A stretch of 64,000 bases of DNA from Sinomonas sp. P10A9 (GTDB taxonomy: Bacteria; Actinomycetota; Actinomycetes; Actinomycetales; Micrococcaceae): the NCBI RefSeq assembly GCF_041022165.1, contig NZ_CP163302.1:1302001-1366000 (forward strand), read 5' to 3'. The position numbers and the translations under genes were made by a program. Numbering within the stretch: position 1 is the stretch's first letter; every line of letters begins with the position of its first letter. Shown piece by piece: positions 36,956 to 46,473 of this stretch. The notes beneath the pieces were generated by a model that was given only the letters and a program-made list of their open reading frames with translations, was not told where the DNA came from and searched no databases.

Positions 36956-38074
36956 TTGAACCCCTTCCGTTCCCGCCTTCCCAAGGCCGGACTTGCCGGC
37001 GTTGCCATCGCGGGGGCAGCAGCGCTCGCCCTCGTAGGCTGCGGCGCCGCACCCACTACGTCTGGCCCGTCCGGCACATCCGGCGCAGCGGCCTCCAACT
37101 ACCTGGGCTGCATGGTCTCCGACTCCGGCGGTTTCGACGACAAGTCCTTCAACCAGTCCGGCTACGAAGGCCTCCAGAAGGCCGTGAAGGACCTCGGCAT
37201 CCAGGAGAAGCACGTCCAGTCCAAGGCTGATACGGACTACACGCCGAACCTCACGTCGATGGTGCAGGCCGGCTGCAAGCTCACGGTCACCGTCGGCTTC
37301 CTGCTCGGCGACGCGACCAAGGCCGCCGCGACCGCGAACCCGAACAGCCACTTCGCGATCATCGACTACACCGACCCGGCGTTCCCGAAGAACGTCAAGC
37401 CGATCGTCTACAACACGGCCCAGGCAGCCTTCCTCGCCGGCTACCTCGCCGCAGGGGAGAGCAAGACCGGCAAGGTCGCCACGTTCGGCGGGCTCAACAT
37501 CCCGACGGTCACGATCTTCATGGACGGCTTCGCCGACGGCGTGAAGTACTACAACCAGAAGAAGAACAAGACAGTCCAGGTCCTCGGCTGGGACAAGGAC
37601 AAGCAGGACGGCACGTTCGTGGGCGACTTCAAGTCCATCGACAAGGGCAAGGTCCTCACGCAGGGCTTCCTGCAGCAGGGCGCGGACATCGTCCTTCCGG
37701 TGGCGGGCCCCGTGGGCTCGGGCGCGGGCTCTGCTGTCCTCGACGCCAAGAAGGCCGGCCAGGACGCGAAGCTCATCTGGGTCGACTCCGACGGCTACCT
37801 GACTGCACCCGACTACAAGTCGGTGCTCCTGACCTCGGTCCAGAAGAAGATGACCGATGCCGTCGCTGCCGTCTTCAAGGACGACACCTCGGGCAAGTTC
37901 GACGCGGCTCCGTATGTCGGAACCCTCGCGAATGGCGGCGTGGCCCTGGCACCGTTCCACGATCTCGACTCCTCGGTCCCAGCTGACATGAAGAGCGAGC
38001 TCGACCAGCTCACGAAGGACATCGTCTCCGGCACCGTCAAGGTCGAGTCGAAGTCCAGCCCCGTCACGGGTTAG
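36956..38074 (+). CDS. BMP family nucleoside-binding lipoprotein
   Basis: 372 residues from TTG with GGAGG 5 nt upstream. The lipobox LVGC places the acylated Cys at residue 29. The Bmp domain shows CMVSDSGGFDDKSFNQSGYEG, FAIIDYTDPAFPKNVKPIVY and AAFLAGYLAAGESKTGKVAT. Homologues (PnrA/BmpA) bind purine or other nucleosides. It is followed by a hairpin and then the ATPase and permease genes and cytidine deaminase and thymidine phosphorylase, which fits nucleoside uptake. Confidence 0.9.
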   Translation: MNPFRSRLPKAGLAGVAIAGAAALALVGCGAAPTTSGPSGTSGAAASNYLGCMVSDSGGFDDKSFNQSGYEGLQKAVKDLGIQEKHVQSKADTDYTPNLTSMVQAGCKLTVTVGFLLGDATKAAATANPNSHFAIIDYTDPAFPKNVKPIVYNTAQAAFLAGYLAAGESKTGKVATFGGLNIPTVTIFMDGFADGVKYYNQKKNKTVQVLGWDKDKQDGTFVGDFKSIDKGKVLTQGFLQQGADIVLPVAGPVGSGAGSAVLDAKKAGQDAKLIWVDSDGYLTAPDYKSVLLTSVQKKMTDAVAAVFKDDTSGKFDAAPYVGTLANGGVALAPFHDLDSSVPADMKSELDQLTKDIVSGTVKVESKSSPVTG

Positions 38075-38091
38075 GCACCGCACACATTGTT

Positions 38092-38127
38092 CCAGCGCCG
38101 TCCGCCCTCCACAGCGGGCGGCGCTGG
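38092..38127 (+). terminator. Hairpin between the binding protein and ATPase genes
   Basis: CCAGCGCCGTCCGC and GCGGGCGGCGCTGG pair with one G-U across an 8-nt loop. In ABC operons such a structure usually lets the binding protein be made in excess. Confidence 0.6.
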
Positions 38128-38183
38128 CATGATGGGCACTGACGCTGGCCCCACCGCACGCACGCCCCACTGCACACTAGGGG

Positions 38184-39776
38184 ATGGTTCCAGAAGTGAA
38201 ACTCGAGCTCCGCGGCATCACGAAGCGCTTCGGCACCTTCGCCGCGAATGACCACATTGACCTCGTCGTCGGGGATTCCCAGGTCCACGCCCTCCTCGGC
38301 GAGAACGGCGCTGGCAAGTCCACGCTCATGAACGTCCTCTACGGGCTGTACGAGCCCACCGAGGGCGAGATCCTCGTGGACGGCAGGCCTGTCACGTTCC
38401 GCGGCCCGGCAGACGCGATGGCCGCCGGGATTGGCATGGTGCACCAGCACTTCATGCTGGTCCCCGTCTTCACGGTCGCGGAGAACGTGGCCCTCGGCGC
38501 CGAATCAACGAAGGGTGCTGGGTTTCTCGACCTCGACGCGACGCGCGCAAAGATCCGCGAGATCTCTGCCCGTTATGGGTTCGACGTTGACCCGGACGCC
38601 CTCGTCGAGGATCTCCCGGTGGGGGTACAGCAGCGCGTCGAGATCATCAAGGCGCTCGTCCGCAACGCGAAGGTCCTCATCCTCGACGAGCCGACCGCCG
38701 TCCTCACGCCGCAGGAGACCGATGAGCTCCTCGAGATCATTGCCGAGCTCAAGGCCTCGGGCACCTCGATCATCTTCATCTCCCACAAGCTGCGCGAGGT
38801 CAAGGCCGTCGCCGATGTGATCACCGTGATCCGACGCGGTCGCGTGGTCGGCGACGCCGCGCCGTCGGCCGCTGCCGCCGAGCTCGCGACGATGATGGTG
38901 GGCCGGCCCGTGAGCCTGACCCTGGACAAGGCCCCGGCGCAGCCTCAGGAGACCACCTTCTCCGTCCGCGATCTCACGGTCGTGGCGCCCACCGGGCAGC
39001 GCGTGGTGGACGGTGTTTCCTTCGAGGTTGCCAAGGGTGAGATCCTGGCCGTCGCAGGCGTGCAGGGGAACGGGCAGACAGAGCTGACCGAGGCGATCCT
39101 AGGCCTCCACAGGCAGGCGACCGGCTCTGTGATGCTCGACGGCGAGGAGCTCCTGGGCCGGTCGGTCAAGCACGTGCTCGAGGCCGGGGTCGGGTTCGTC
39201 CCCGAGGACCGTTCGCATGACGGGCTCGTGGGCTCCTTCAGCGTCGCCGAGAACCTCGTCCTCGACCTCTACGACCGCGCCCCGTTTGCCCGCGGGCTCG
39301 CGATGAGCCCAGGGCGCGTCGCCGCGCAGGCGAAGGACAAGATCGAGGAATTCGACATCCGCACCCAGTCGGCGGACGAGCTCGCCTCGTCGCTCTCCGG
39401 CGGCAACCAGCAGAAGCTGGTCATGGCGCGGGAGCTCTCGCGCCCGCTGCGGCTCTTCATCGCCTCGCAGCCCACGCGGGGCGTCGACGTCGGCTCGATC
39501 GAGTTCCTGCATCGCCGGATCATCGCGGAGCGGGACCACGGGACGCCGGTCATGATCGTCTCGACAGAGCTCGACGAGATTATGGAGCTCTCGGACCGCA
39601 TCGCCGTGCTCTACCGTGGGCGCCTCATGGGCATCGTCCAGGGCGACACGCCCCGCGACGTGCTCGGCCTCATGATGGCCGGCATGAGCGCGGACGAGGC
39701 GCGGGCGTCCGCCGCGGAGACCTACGAGCAGACCCACAGGGCCAGCGACGACACCCCAGGAGAGACCCATGCCTGA
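38184..39776 (+). CDS. Nucleoside ABC transporter ATP-binding protein
   Basis: 530 residues with two ABC domains. First Walker [17 protein letters not shown] with [15 protein letters not shown]; second domain with VQGNGQTELTEA and signature [15 protein letters not shown]. The second domain's Walker B is RLFIASQPTRGVDVG, with the usual LDEP replaced, as seen in this family. A GTG four codons later is an alternative start. Overlaps the next gene by 8 bases. Confidence 0.9.
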   Translation: MVPEVKLELRGITKRFGTFAANDHIDLVVGDSQVHALLGENGAGKSTLMNVLYGLYEPTEGEILVDGRPVTFRGPADAMAAGIGMVHQHFMLVPVFTVAENVALGAESTKGAGFLDLDATRAKIREISARYGFDVDPDALVEDLPVGVQQRVEIIKALVRNAKVLILDEPTAVLTPQETDELLEIIAELKASGTSIIFISHKLREVKAVADVITVIRRGRVVGDAAPSAAAAELATMMVGRPVSLTLDKAPAQPQETTFSVRDLTVVAPTGQRVVDGVSFEVAKGEILAVAGVQGNGQTELTEAILGLHRQATGSVMLDGEELLGRSVKHVLEAGVGFVPEDRSHDGLVGSFSVAENLVLDLYDRAPFARGLAMSPGRVAAQAKDKIEEFDIRTQSADELASSLSGGNQQKLVMARELSRPLRLFIASQPTRGVDVGSIEFLHRRIIAERDHGTPVMIVSTELDEIMELSDRIAVLYRGRLMGIVQGDTPRDVLGLMMAGMSADEARASAAETYEQTHRASDDTPGETHA

Positions 39777-41064
39777 CGTCCAGAACAGCCCCGAAGGGGC
39801 CCGGGCGCCGCAGCCCGTGCCGACGCCGGCGCCCGGGGGGAATCCCGGCTCCCCCGCCGGGAACGGCGAGTCGGTGTTCCGGCGCATTGCCACCGGCACG
39901 CCCATGGTCTCCGTGCTCTCTGTGGTCCTCGCCGTCGTGATCGGCGGGTTCCTCATGGCCGTCACGAACCCCAAGGTCGCGACCACGGCGGGCTACTTTT
40001 TCGCTCGACCCTCGGACATGATCTCCGAGGTCCTCAAGCCGTATGGCGCGCTCATCCAGGGCTCGATCTTCAACTGGCAGGGGGTCGACCTCGTTGCGCA
40101 GCTCTACCCGCTCGCCGAGACGCTGACCGTCTCGACCCCGCTCATCTTCGCCGGACTCGGGGTGGCGCTGGCCTTCCGCGCAGGCCTGTTCAACATCGGC
40201 GCGCAGGGGCAGCTCATCTTCGGAGCCCTGTTCGGCGCGTACGTGGGCTTCACATGGCACCTGCCGTTCGGCCTCCACCTGCTTCTCGTGATCGTGGCCG
40301 GAATCGTGGGCGGCGGCATCTGGGGTGCGATCGTCGGCTTCCTCAAGGCCCGGACCGGCGCGCACGAGGTCATCGTGACGATCATGTTCAACTACATCGC
40401 GGTTTTCTTCCTCCTCTTCCTGCTCACCACTGCGGCGTTCCAGCGCAAGGGCTCGACGAACCCGATCTCGCCCTTCCTCGACCCCAGCGCACTGTTCCCC
40501 CAACTCCTCGGGCCGCAGTTCCGGCTGCACGCCGGCTTCATCCTCGCCATCCTCGTCACGTGGGGCGTGTGGTGGCTCCTGTCCCGCTCCACGGTCGGGT
40601 TCGAGTTCCGGGCGGTCGGGGCAAACCCCCACGCCGCGCGGACCGCCGGCATCAACGTGGGCCGATCCACCGTGCTCGTCATGGCGATCGCAGGCGCGCT
40701 CTCTGGCCTGGCAGGCATTGCCCAGGTCTCCGGCACGGAGAAGTACCTCTCGGCGGGCGTCGCTGCATCGATCGGCTTCGACGCCATTACGGTGGCGCTC
40801 CTCGGGCGTTCGACGCCGTGGGGAACCTTCTTCGCGGGCCTCCTCTTCGGCGCCTTCCGCGCCGGCGGCGTGTCCATGCAGGCCGTGACGCAGACACCCA
40901 TCGACATCGTCCTCGTCATCCAGTCGCTCATCGTGCTGTTCATCGCTGCGCCGCCGCTCGTGCGTGCCATCTTCGGACTCAACCCGCGCCGCCGGCGGAG
41001 CGCGAAGGGTTCAGACCCCGGACCATCGACCCCCGCCCCAGCGCAGAGCGGAGCTGCATCATGA
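39769..41064 (+). CDS. Nucleoside ABC transporter permease, first
   Basis: 431 residues, ATG with AGGAGAG upstream. A 45-residue Pro/Gly-rich start precedes about ten helices. The BPD_transp_2 loop is FRAVGANPHAARTAGINVGR, and LIFAGLGVALAFRAGLFNIGAQG is typical of BMP-type nucleoside permeases. Pairs with the next gene product. Confidence 0.9.
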   Translation: MPDVQNSPEGARAPQPVPTPAPGGNPGSPAGNGESVFRRIATGTPMVSVLSVVLAVVIGGFLMAVTNPKVATTAGYFFARPSDMISEVLKPYGALIQGSIFNWQGVDLVAQLYPLAETLTVSTPLIFAGLGVALAFRAGLFNIGAQGQLIFGALFGAYVGFTWHLPFGLHLLLVIVAGIVGGGIWGAIVGFLKARTGAHEVIVTIMFNYIAVFFLLFLLTTAAFQRKGSTNPISPFLDPSALFPQLLGPQFRLHAGFILAILVTWGVWWLLSRSTVGFEFRAVGANPHAARTAGINVGRSTVLVMAIAGALSGLAGIAQVSGTEKYLSAGVAASIGFDAITVALLGRSTPWGTFFAGLLFGAFRAGGVSMQAVTQTPIDIVLVIQSLIVLFIAAPPLVRAIFGLNPRRRRSAKGSDPGPSTPAPAQSGAAS

Positions 41065-42527
41065 GCACCACGACAGCACCCGCCCCGCAGGGGGCTGCTC
41101 CGGCAGTGGTGGTCCTGCCCGTGTCCCGGAAGGCAGCGGTGGGCCTGAGCGTCCTCGCGCTCGTGGCACTCGTCCTCTTCGGGTTCCTCTCGGGTACCAA
41201 GAACGCCTCGTTCGGCCTCGTCGACACCGGCCGCGAGGCTTCAGCGCTTGCGGCCTGGCTTGCGTTCGCCGTCACCCTGATCGCCTCCGCGTGGTTCGGC
41301 TACCTCTGGTTCCGGGCGCGCAAGGCCGGCCACGCGCCCGCCCGCTGGGTGCCGGGGACGCTCGCTGCAGCCGTCGTCGTCTTCCTCCTGTCGGTCCTGG
41401 GGGTGGCGGGGGTCACCGTCATCACGCTCAGCGCGCCGCTTCTCGGGTGGCTCACCGCCCTCGTGATGCTCGCGATCGCGGCGTACTCCGTGTGGCTCAC
41501 CATCCGGCGACGCAGGACGCCGCGCTGGGCCACCACCGTCTTCGCCGTCGCCTTCCTCGTGGGCTTCCTCGTGTGGATCGTGGCCGGCGGCCGGGACCAG
41601 ACTCCATACATTTCCTTGGCAGGGCTCCTCGCGGGCGCGGTGACCCTCTCGGTGCCGCTCGTGTTCGGTTCGCTCTCCGGGGTCCTGTGCGAGCGCAGCG
41701 GGATCGTGAACATCGCGATCGAAGGCCAACTGCTCATGGGCGCATTCAGCGCGGCAGTAGGGGCCACGATCGCGCACAACGTCTATGTTGGCCTGGCGTC
41801 TGCGGCCATTGCGGGCGCGCTCGTCTCGCTCGTGCTCGCGCTCGTGAGCATCAAGTACCTCGTCAACCAGATCATCGTGGGCGTGGTCCTCAACGTCCTC
41901 GTGGTCGGGCTGACCAACTTCCTCTTCTCGACCCTCCTCACCGAAGACCCCGACGGGCTCAACAAGCCCCCGCATCTGGGGAGCATCGAGATCCCGATCC
42001 TGGCGGACGTGCCGGTGATCGGCCCCATCCTGTTCCGCCAGTCGCTCGTGGGCTACCTCATGTATGCAGCCGTGATCGTCGTGTACGTCGGCCTGTTCCA
42101 CACCCGCTGGGGCCTGCGCGTACGGGCCGTGGGCGAGCACCCCCAGGCCGCGGACACCCTCGGCGTCAACGTCAACCGGACGCGGTTCTGGAACACGATC
42201 CTCGGCGGCGCGGTGGCAGGGATCGGCGGCTCGTTCTTCACTCTCGTGGCGGTCGACGCATTCAGCAAGGAGATGTCCGCGGGCCGCGGCTACATTGCCC
42301 TGGCGGCGCTCATCTTCGGCCGGTGGAACCCGATCGGGGCGTTCCTCGCCTCGCTGCTGTTCGGCTTCGCCGACAACCTCCAGAGCATCATCACGATCAT
42401 CGGCTCGCCGGTGCCGAGCCAGTTCATGGCGATGCTCCCGTACGTCGTGACGGTGTTCGCCGTCGCGGGCCTCGTCGGGCGCTCACGGCCGCCAGCCATG
42501 GAAGGCATCCCGTATGTCAAGCAATGA
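41061..42527 (+). CDS. Nucleoside ABC transporter permease, second
   Basis: 488 residues from the ATG of an ATGA overlap with the previous stop. About twelve helices; the conserved parts are GSLSGVLCERSGIVNIAIEG and RVRAVGEHPQAADTLGVNV. It has roughly 190 extra N-terminal residues with five helices compared with the shortest homologues. Forms the heterodimeric channel with the first permease. Confidence 0.9.
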   Translation: MSTTTAPAPQGAAPAVVVLPVSRKAAVGLSVLALVALVLFGFLSGTKNASFGLVDTGREASALAAWLAFAVTLIASAWFGYLWFRARKAGHAPARWVPGTLAAAVVVFLLSVLGVAGVTVITLSAPLLGWLTALVMLAIAAYSVWLTIRRRRTPRWATTVFAVAFLVGFLVWIVAGGRDQTPYISLAGLLAGAVTLSVPLVFGSLSGVLCERSGIVNIAIEGQLLMGAFSAAVGATIAHNVYVGLASAAIAGALVSLVLALVSIKYLVNQIIVGVVLNVLVVGLTNFLFSTLLTEDPDGLNKPPHLGSIEIPILADVPVIGPILFRQSLVGYLMYAAVIVVYVGLFHTRWGLRVRAVGEHPQAADTLGVNVNRTRFWNTILGGAVAGIGGSFFTLVAVDAFSKEMSAGRGYIALAALIFGRWNPIGAFLASLLFGFADNLQSIITIIGSPVPSQFMAMLPYVVTVFAVAGLVGRSRPPAMEGIPYVKQ

Positions 42528-43002
42528 TCTGGTCGGAGACCGAGACGGAGACCGGGACCCAGACGGAGACCGAGACCGAGACGCGGCCGGAGCCCGACAC
42601 AGCGGCCGGCCCGGCGATGTCGACTGGGACGCGCTCACGGAGGCCGCCGCGCTGGCCATGCGCGCCGCGTACGCGCCCTACTCGAAGTTCCCGGTCGGCG
42701 CCGCGGCGCTCGTCGACGATGGCCGGGTCATCACGGGCTGCAACGTCGAGAACGCCTCGTACGGCCTCACCCTGTGCGCCGAGTGCACCCTCGTGGGCCA
42801 GCTCCGGCTGGGCGGCGGCGGCCGCATCGCCGCGTTCGTGTGCGTCGACGCCGGGGGCGCAGTCCTCATGCCGTGCGGGCGCTGCCGCCAGCTGCTCTAC
42901 GAGTTCCGTGCGCCCGGAATGCGCCTGCTGACGGTCAGCGGGGTGCGCACCATGGACGAGGTCCTCCCAGACGCCTTCGGCCCGCAGAACCTTGACCACT
43001 GA
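42514..43002 (+). CDS. cdd: Cytidine deaminase
   Basis: 162 residues; GGAAGG 8 nt before the ATG, overlapping the permease gene by 14 bases. The zinc site is LCAECTLVGQL (catalytic Glu) and PCGRCRQLL, and the N-terminal APYSKFPVGAAAL and CNVENASYGLT are conserved. It deaminates cytidine and deoxycytidine. The normal domain begins at about residue 36; before it is an unusual Asp/Arg/Gly stretch (DRDGDRDPDGDRDRD) encoded by a 6-bp microsatellite. Confidence 0.93.
   Translation: MSSNDLVGDRDGDRDPDGDRDRDAAGARHSGRPGDVDWDALTEAAALAMRAAYAPYSKFPVGAAALVDDGRVITGCNVENASYGLTLCAECTLVGQLRLGGGGRIAAFVCVDAGGAVLMPCGRCRQLLYEFRAPGMRLLTVSGVRTMDEVLPDAFGPQNLDH
42536..42589 (+). repeat. 6-bp microsatellite in the 5' part of cdd
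   Basis: About nine units of the hexamer GAGACC/GAGACG with a few substitutions, encoding Asp-Arg/Asp-Gly pairs. It adds a charged extension to an enzyme that normally starts at the following domain, and unit gain or loss stays in frame. Confidence 0.75.
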
Positions 43003-43015
43003 GAAGGAGAAGCCC

Positions 43016-44326
43016 ATGACCACCGCCGAGCCCTTCGACGCCGTCGACGTCATCCGCGCCAAGCGTGACCGCCGCGAGCTGGCCGATGCCCAGATCGACT
43101 GGGTCATCGACGCGTACACGCGCGGCGCCGTTGCCGACGAGCAGATGTCCGCGCTCGCCATGGCGATTCTGCTCAACGGCATGACCCATCGCGAGACGGC
43201 CCGATGGACGACGGCGATGATCGCCTCGGGCGAGCGCCTGGACTTCTCGTCGCTCCGGACGCGCTCGGGGGCCAGGGTGCCCACGGCGGACAAGCACTCG
43301 ACCGGTGGAGTGGGCGACAAGATTACCCTTCCGCTCGCCCCCCTCGTGGCGGTGTTCGGTGTCGCCGTTCCACAGCTCTCCGGCCGCGGTCTGGGCCACA
43401 CGGGCGGCACCCTGGACAAGCTCGAATCGATCCCCGGCTGGCGGGCGTCGCTCACGAACGAGGAGATGATGTCCCAGCTCGGCGAGGTCGGCGCCGTCGT
43501 GTGTGCCGCCGGGGCCGGGCTCGCGCCAGCAGACAAGAAGCTCTACGCCCTGCGCGACGTGACCGGGACGGTCGAGGCGATCCCGCTCATCGCGTCCTCG
43601 ATCATGAGCAAGAAGATCGCGGAGGGAACGGGCGCGCTCGTCCTCGACGTGAAGGTCGGGTCGGGCGCGTTCATGAAGGACGAGGCGAGCGCGCGTGAGC
43701 TCGCCCAGACTATGGTGGCGCTCGGCCAGGACGCGGGCGTGCACACGGTGGCGCTCCTGACCGGCATGAGCACTCCGCTCGGCCTCACGGCCGGCAACGC
43801 GATCGAGGTCGAGGAGTCCCTCGAGGTGCTCGCTGGCGGGGGTCCCGAGGACGTCGTCGAGCTGACCGTACGCCTGGCCGAGGAGATGCTCGCAGGCGCT
43901 GGCGTACACGGCGCCGACCCGGCCGCCGCGCTCCGGGACGGCCGCGCGATGGACGTGTGGCGCCGTATGATCGCGGCCCAGGGCGGAGACCCCGACGCGG
44001 CGCTGCCCCAGGCGAAGGAGTCCGAGACCGTGTACGCACCCGCAGACGGTGTGCTCGTGGGGCTCGACGCCCTGTCCGTGGGGGTCGCCGCGTGGCGGCT
44101 GGGTGCGGGGCGGGCGCGCAAAGAGGACGCAGTGCAGGCTGGCGCGGGGGTGCGGCTCCACGCGAAGCCCGGAGCGACCGTGCGCGCGGGGGAACCCCTC
44201 ATGACCCTGCTGACGGACACGCCGGAGCGGTTCGATCGGGCCAGGGAGGCTCTCGAGGGTGCCGTCACGATCGCGCCCGAGGGGTCTCGACCGGCCAGCA
44301 GGCTCATCCTCGACAGGATCGCCTGA
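43016..44326 (+). CDS. deoA: Thymidine phosphorylase
   Basis: 436 residues; AAGGAG 6 nt before the ATG supports this start over a TTG 8 codons upstream. The phosphate/nucleoside loop KHSTGGVGDKITLPLAPLVA, SGRGLGHTGGTLDKLESIPG, and SSIMSKKIAEGTGALVLDVK are signatures of the pyrimidine phosphorylase family. It splits thymidine or deoxyuridine into base and deoxyribose-1-phosphate. Co-transcribed with the nucleoside importer and cdd. Confidence 0.95.
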   Translation: MTTAEPFDAVDVIRAKRDRRELADAQIDWVIDAYTRGAVADEQMSALAMAILLNGMTHRETARWTTAMIASGERLDFSSLRTRSGARVPTADKHSTGGVGDKITLPLAPLVAVFGVAVPQLSGRGLGHTGGTLDKLESIPGWRASLTNEEMMSQLGEVGAVVCAAGAGLAPADKKLYALRDVTGTVEAIPLIASSIMSKKIAEGTGALVLDVKVGSGAFMKDEASARELAQTMVALGQDAGVHTVALLTGMSTPLGLTAGNAIEVEESLEVLAGGGPEDVVELTVRLAEEMLAGAGVHGADPAAALRDGRAMDVWRRMIAAQGGDPDAALPQAKESETVYAPADGVLVGLDALSVGVAAWRLGAGRARKEDAVQAGAGVRLHAKPGATVRAGEPLMTLLTDTPERFDRAREALEGAVTIAPEGSRPASRLILDRIA

Positions 44327-44500
44327 GGCCTCCCTGCGGCGGTGCCGGCGGCCCGCCCCGGGGAGCGCGCGCGGTCGTCCCGGAGACGACCCTGTCCCAG
44401 GGGTTGGCAGCCCGACTGCGGATAGGAAGCGCGGATAGGAAGCAGGGGCTGTACCGTGGGACACTGGTGAGGTCTATACAGTCCGAGGAGCCCGCACCGC

Positions 44501-45259
44501 ATGCCGCTTGAGCAAATCAACGAGGTGATCCTGCACGCCGCCGGGCAGTGGTGGGTCTATCCCGTACTGCTCGTCTTCTTCTTCGTTGACGGCTTCGCCA
44601 TGATCGCGCCAAGCGAGACGCTCATCGTCGCGCTCGCGGCGTACTGGCGCCATTCGGGCCAACCAAACCTGTGGCTCCTCGGCGCAACCGCGCTCGTCGG
44701 CGCCATGGCGGGCGACAACATGGCCTATTACCTCGGCAGGAAGATCGGCACCGACCGCTGGAAGTGGATGCGGCGCCCCCGTGTGCAGAAGGTCTTCGGA
44801 TGGGCCCGGCACGAGCTCGACAAGCGGGGCGCTGTCCTCATCTTCACGGCCCGCTACATCCCGTGGGGCCGTGTGGCCGTCAACTACGTGTCCGGCAGCA
44901 CGGGCTTCAGGCACCGGACGTTCTTCTGGCTCGACGCGTTCGCATGCCTGACCTGGGTGGGCTACTCGATCGGGATCGGCCTGCTCGCGAGCTCCTTCCC
45001 GTGGCTCCACCACAATCCGCTCCTGAGCGTGGCAGTGGCGGTTGCCTTCGCGGTCGTCCTGGGCATCGGGCTCGACCACGCCATCACGGTGTTCCACCGG
45101 TGGCGGGACACCGTGGACGCCCGCAAGGCCGCCGCCGAGGCCGCGGCAGAGCACGAGCGCGAGCGGCTCCTGAACCCCCATGCGCCGGCAGACGACTACG
45201 CACCCCGTGACCGCGGCGTCGGCGCCCCGCGCGAGACGACACGGGCCACAGGCGACTGA
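44501..45259 (+). CDS. DedA family membrane protein
   Basis: 252 residues, about five hydrophobic segments. IAPSETLIVALAAYWRHSGQ, GAMAGDNMAYYLGRKIG and FTARYIPWGRVAVNYVSGSTG are the DedA/SNARE-associated motifs. Family members act in lipid flipping and membrane homeostasis. TACAGT (44477-44482) and GAGGAG lie upstream. It is placed between deoA and add without an evident link to nucleosides. Confidence 0.88.
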   Translation: MPLEQINEVILHAAGQWWVYPVLLVFFFVDGFAMIAPSETLIVALAAYWRHSGQPNLWLLGATALVGAMAGDNMAYYLGRKIGTDRWKWMRRPRVQKVFGWARHELDKRGAVLIFTARYIPWGRVAVNYVSGSTGFRHRTFFWLDAFACLTWVGYSIGIGLLASSFPWLHHNPLLSVAVAVAFAVVLGIGLDHAITVFHRWRDTVDARKAAAEAAAEHERERLLNPHAPADDYAPRDRGVGAPRETTRATGD

Positions 45260-45306
45260 CCCTTGGCTCCCCGGCCCGTCCAGTGGCCGGATGCCTCGGC
45301 GTTCTC

Positions 45307-45318
45307 TAGAGTTGTGGC
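45307..45318 (+). promoter_or_regulatory. -10 hexamer for a leaderless add mRNA
   Basis: TAGAGT, 6 bases, then the GTG of adenosine deaminase; no Shine-Dalgarno. The same hexamer and spacing occur at xthA. Confidence 0.55.
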
Positions 45319-46461
45319 GTGACTGAGCCCTACATCAACGACGCCCCCGACCTGACCTTCGACCTCCGGGCTCTGCCCAAGGTCTCCCTCCACGATCATC
45401 TGGACGGTGGCCTCCGCCCCGCGACGATCATCGAGCTTGCCGCCGAGATCGGGCACGGGCTCCCGTCGACGGACCCCGTGGCCCTTGGCCAGTGGTTCCG
45501 CGACGCCGCCGACTCCGGCTCGCTCCCGCGGTACCTCGAGACCTTCGACCACACCATCGCGGTCATGCAGACCAACGCCGCGCTGCGCCGCATCGCCAGG
45601 GAATTCGTCGAGGACCTCGCGGACGACGGCGTCGTATACGGGGAGGTGCGCTGGGCACCCGAGCAGCACCTCACCGAAGGCCTCACGCTAGATGAAGCCG
45701 TCGAGGCCGTCCAGGCGGGGCTCGAGGACGGCATGGCGGCGGTCGAGGAATCGGGCCGGGTCATCGCGGTGGGCCAGCTCATCACGGCGATGCGGCATGC
45801 GGACAACTCCCAGGAGATCGCCGAGCTTGCCGTGCGCCACCGCGACGCTGGCGCCGTGGGCTTCGACATCGCGGGCGCCGAGGATGGCTTCCCGCCCTCG
45901 CGCTTCGCCGAGGCATTCACGTACCTCGCCCGGAACAACTTCCCCGCGACGGTCCATGCCGGCGAGGCCGCGGGTCTGGACAGCATCCAGTCTGCGCTCG
46001 TGGACGGCCGCGCGCTCCGCCTCGGCCACGGCGTGCGGATCGCCGAGGACATCACTGTCGAGTCCACGGACGAGGTCGACGAGGACGGCGTGCCGATCCT
46101 CGACGTGACGCTGGGCCCTCTCGCGGCGTGGGTCCGCGACCGCGGCATCCCGCTCGAGCTGTGCCCGTCCTCGAACCTCCAGACCGGCGCGATCGCCAAG
46201 TGGGGCGAGGACATCCTCGACCACCCGATCGACATGCTCTACGAGCTCGGCTTCAACGTCACCGTCAACACGGACAACCGCCTCATGAGCGGCGTGACCC
46301 TCACCGACGAGTTCGAACTGCTCGTGGAGGCCTTCGACTACGATCTCGACGACCTGCTCGAGCTCACACTCAACGCCGCAGAGGCCGCGTTCCTGCCACT
46401 CGAGGACCGCGAGGACCTCGTGGAGTACATCAACGAGGCCTACGCGAATCTCGCCGAGTGA
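45319..46461 (+). CDS. add: Adenosine deaminase
   Basis: 380 residues. Metal ligands HDHLDGGL at the start, HAGEAAGLDS with the catalytic Glu, RLGHGVRI and VNTDNRLMSG match the adenosine/AMP deaminase family. It converts adenosine to inosine, extending the nucleoside salvage block upstream. Start choice is supported by the promoter position. Confidence 0.94.
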   Translation: MTEPYINDAPDLTFDLRALPKVSLHDHLDGGLRPATIIELAAEIGHGLPSTDPVALGQWFRDAADSGSLPRYLETFDHTIAVMQTNAALRRIAREFVEDLADDGVVYGEVRWAPEQHLTEGLTLDEAVEAVQAGLEDGMAAVEESGRVIAVGQLITAMRHADNSQEIAELAVRHRDAGAVGFDIAGAEDGFPPSRFAEAFTYLARNNFPATVHAGEAAGLDSIQSALVDGRALRLGHGVRIAEDITVESTDEVDEDGVPILDVTLGPLAAWVRDRGIPLELCPSSNLQTGAIAKWGEDILDHPIDMLYELGFNVTVNTDNRLMSGVTLTDEFELLVEAFDYDLDDLLELTLNAAEAAFLPLEDREDLVEYINEAYANLAE

Positions 46462-46473
46462 GCAGGCGCTGAG

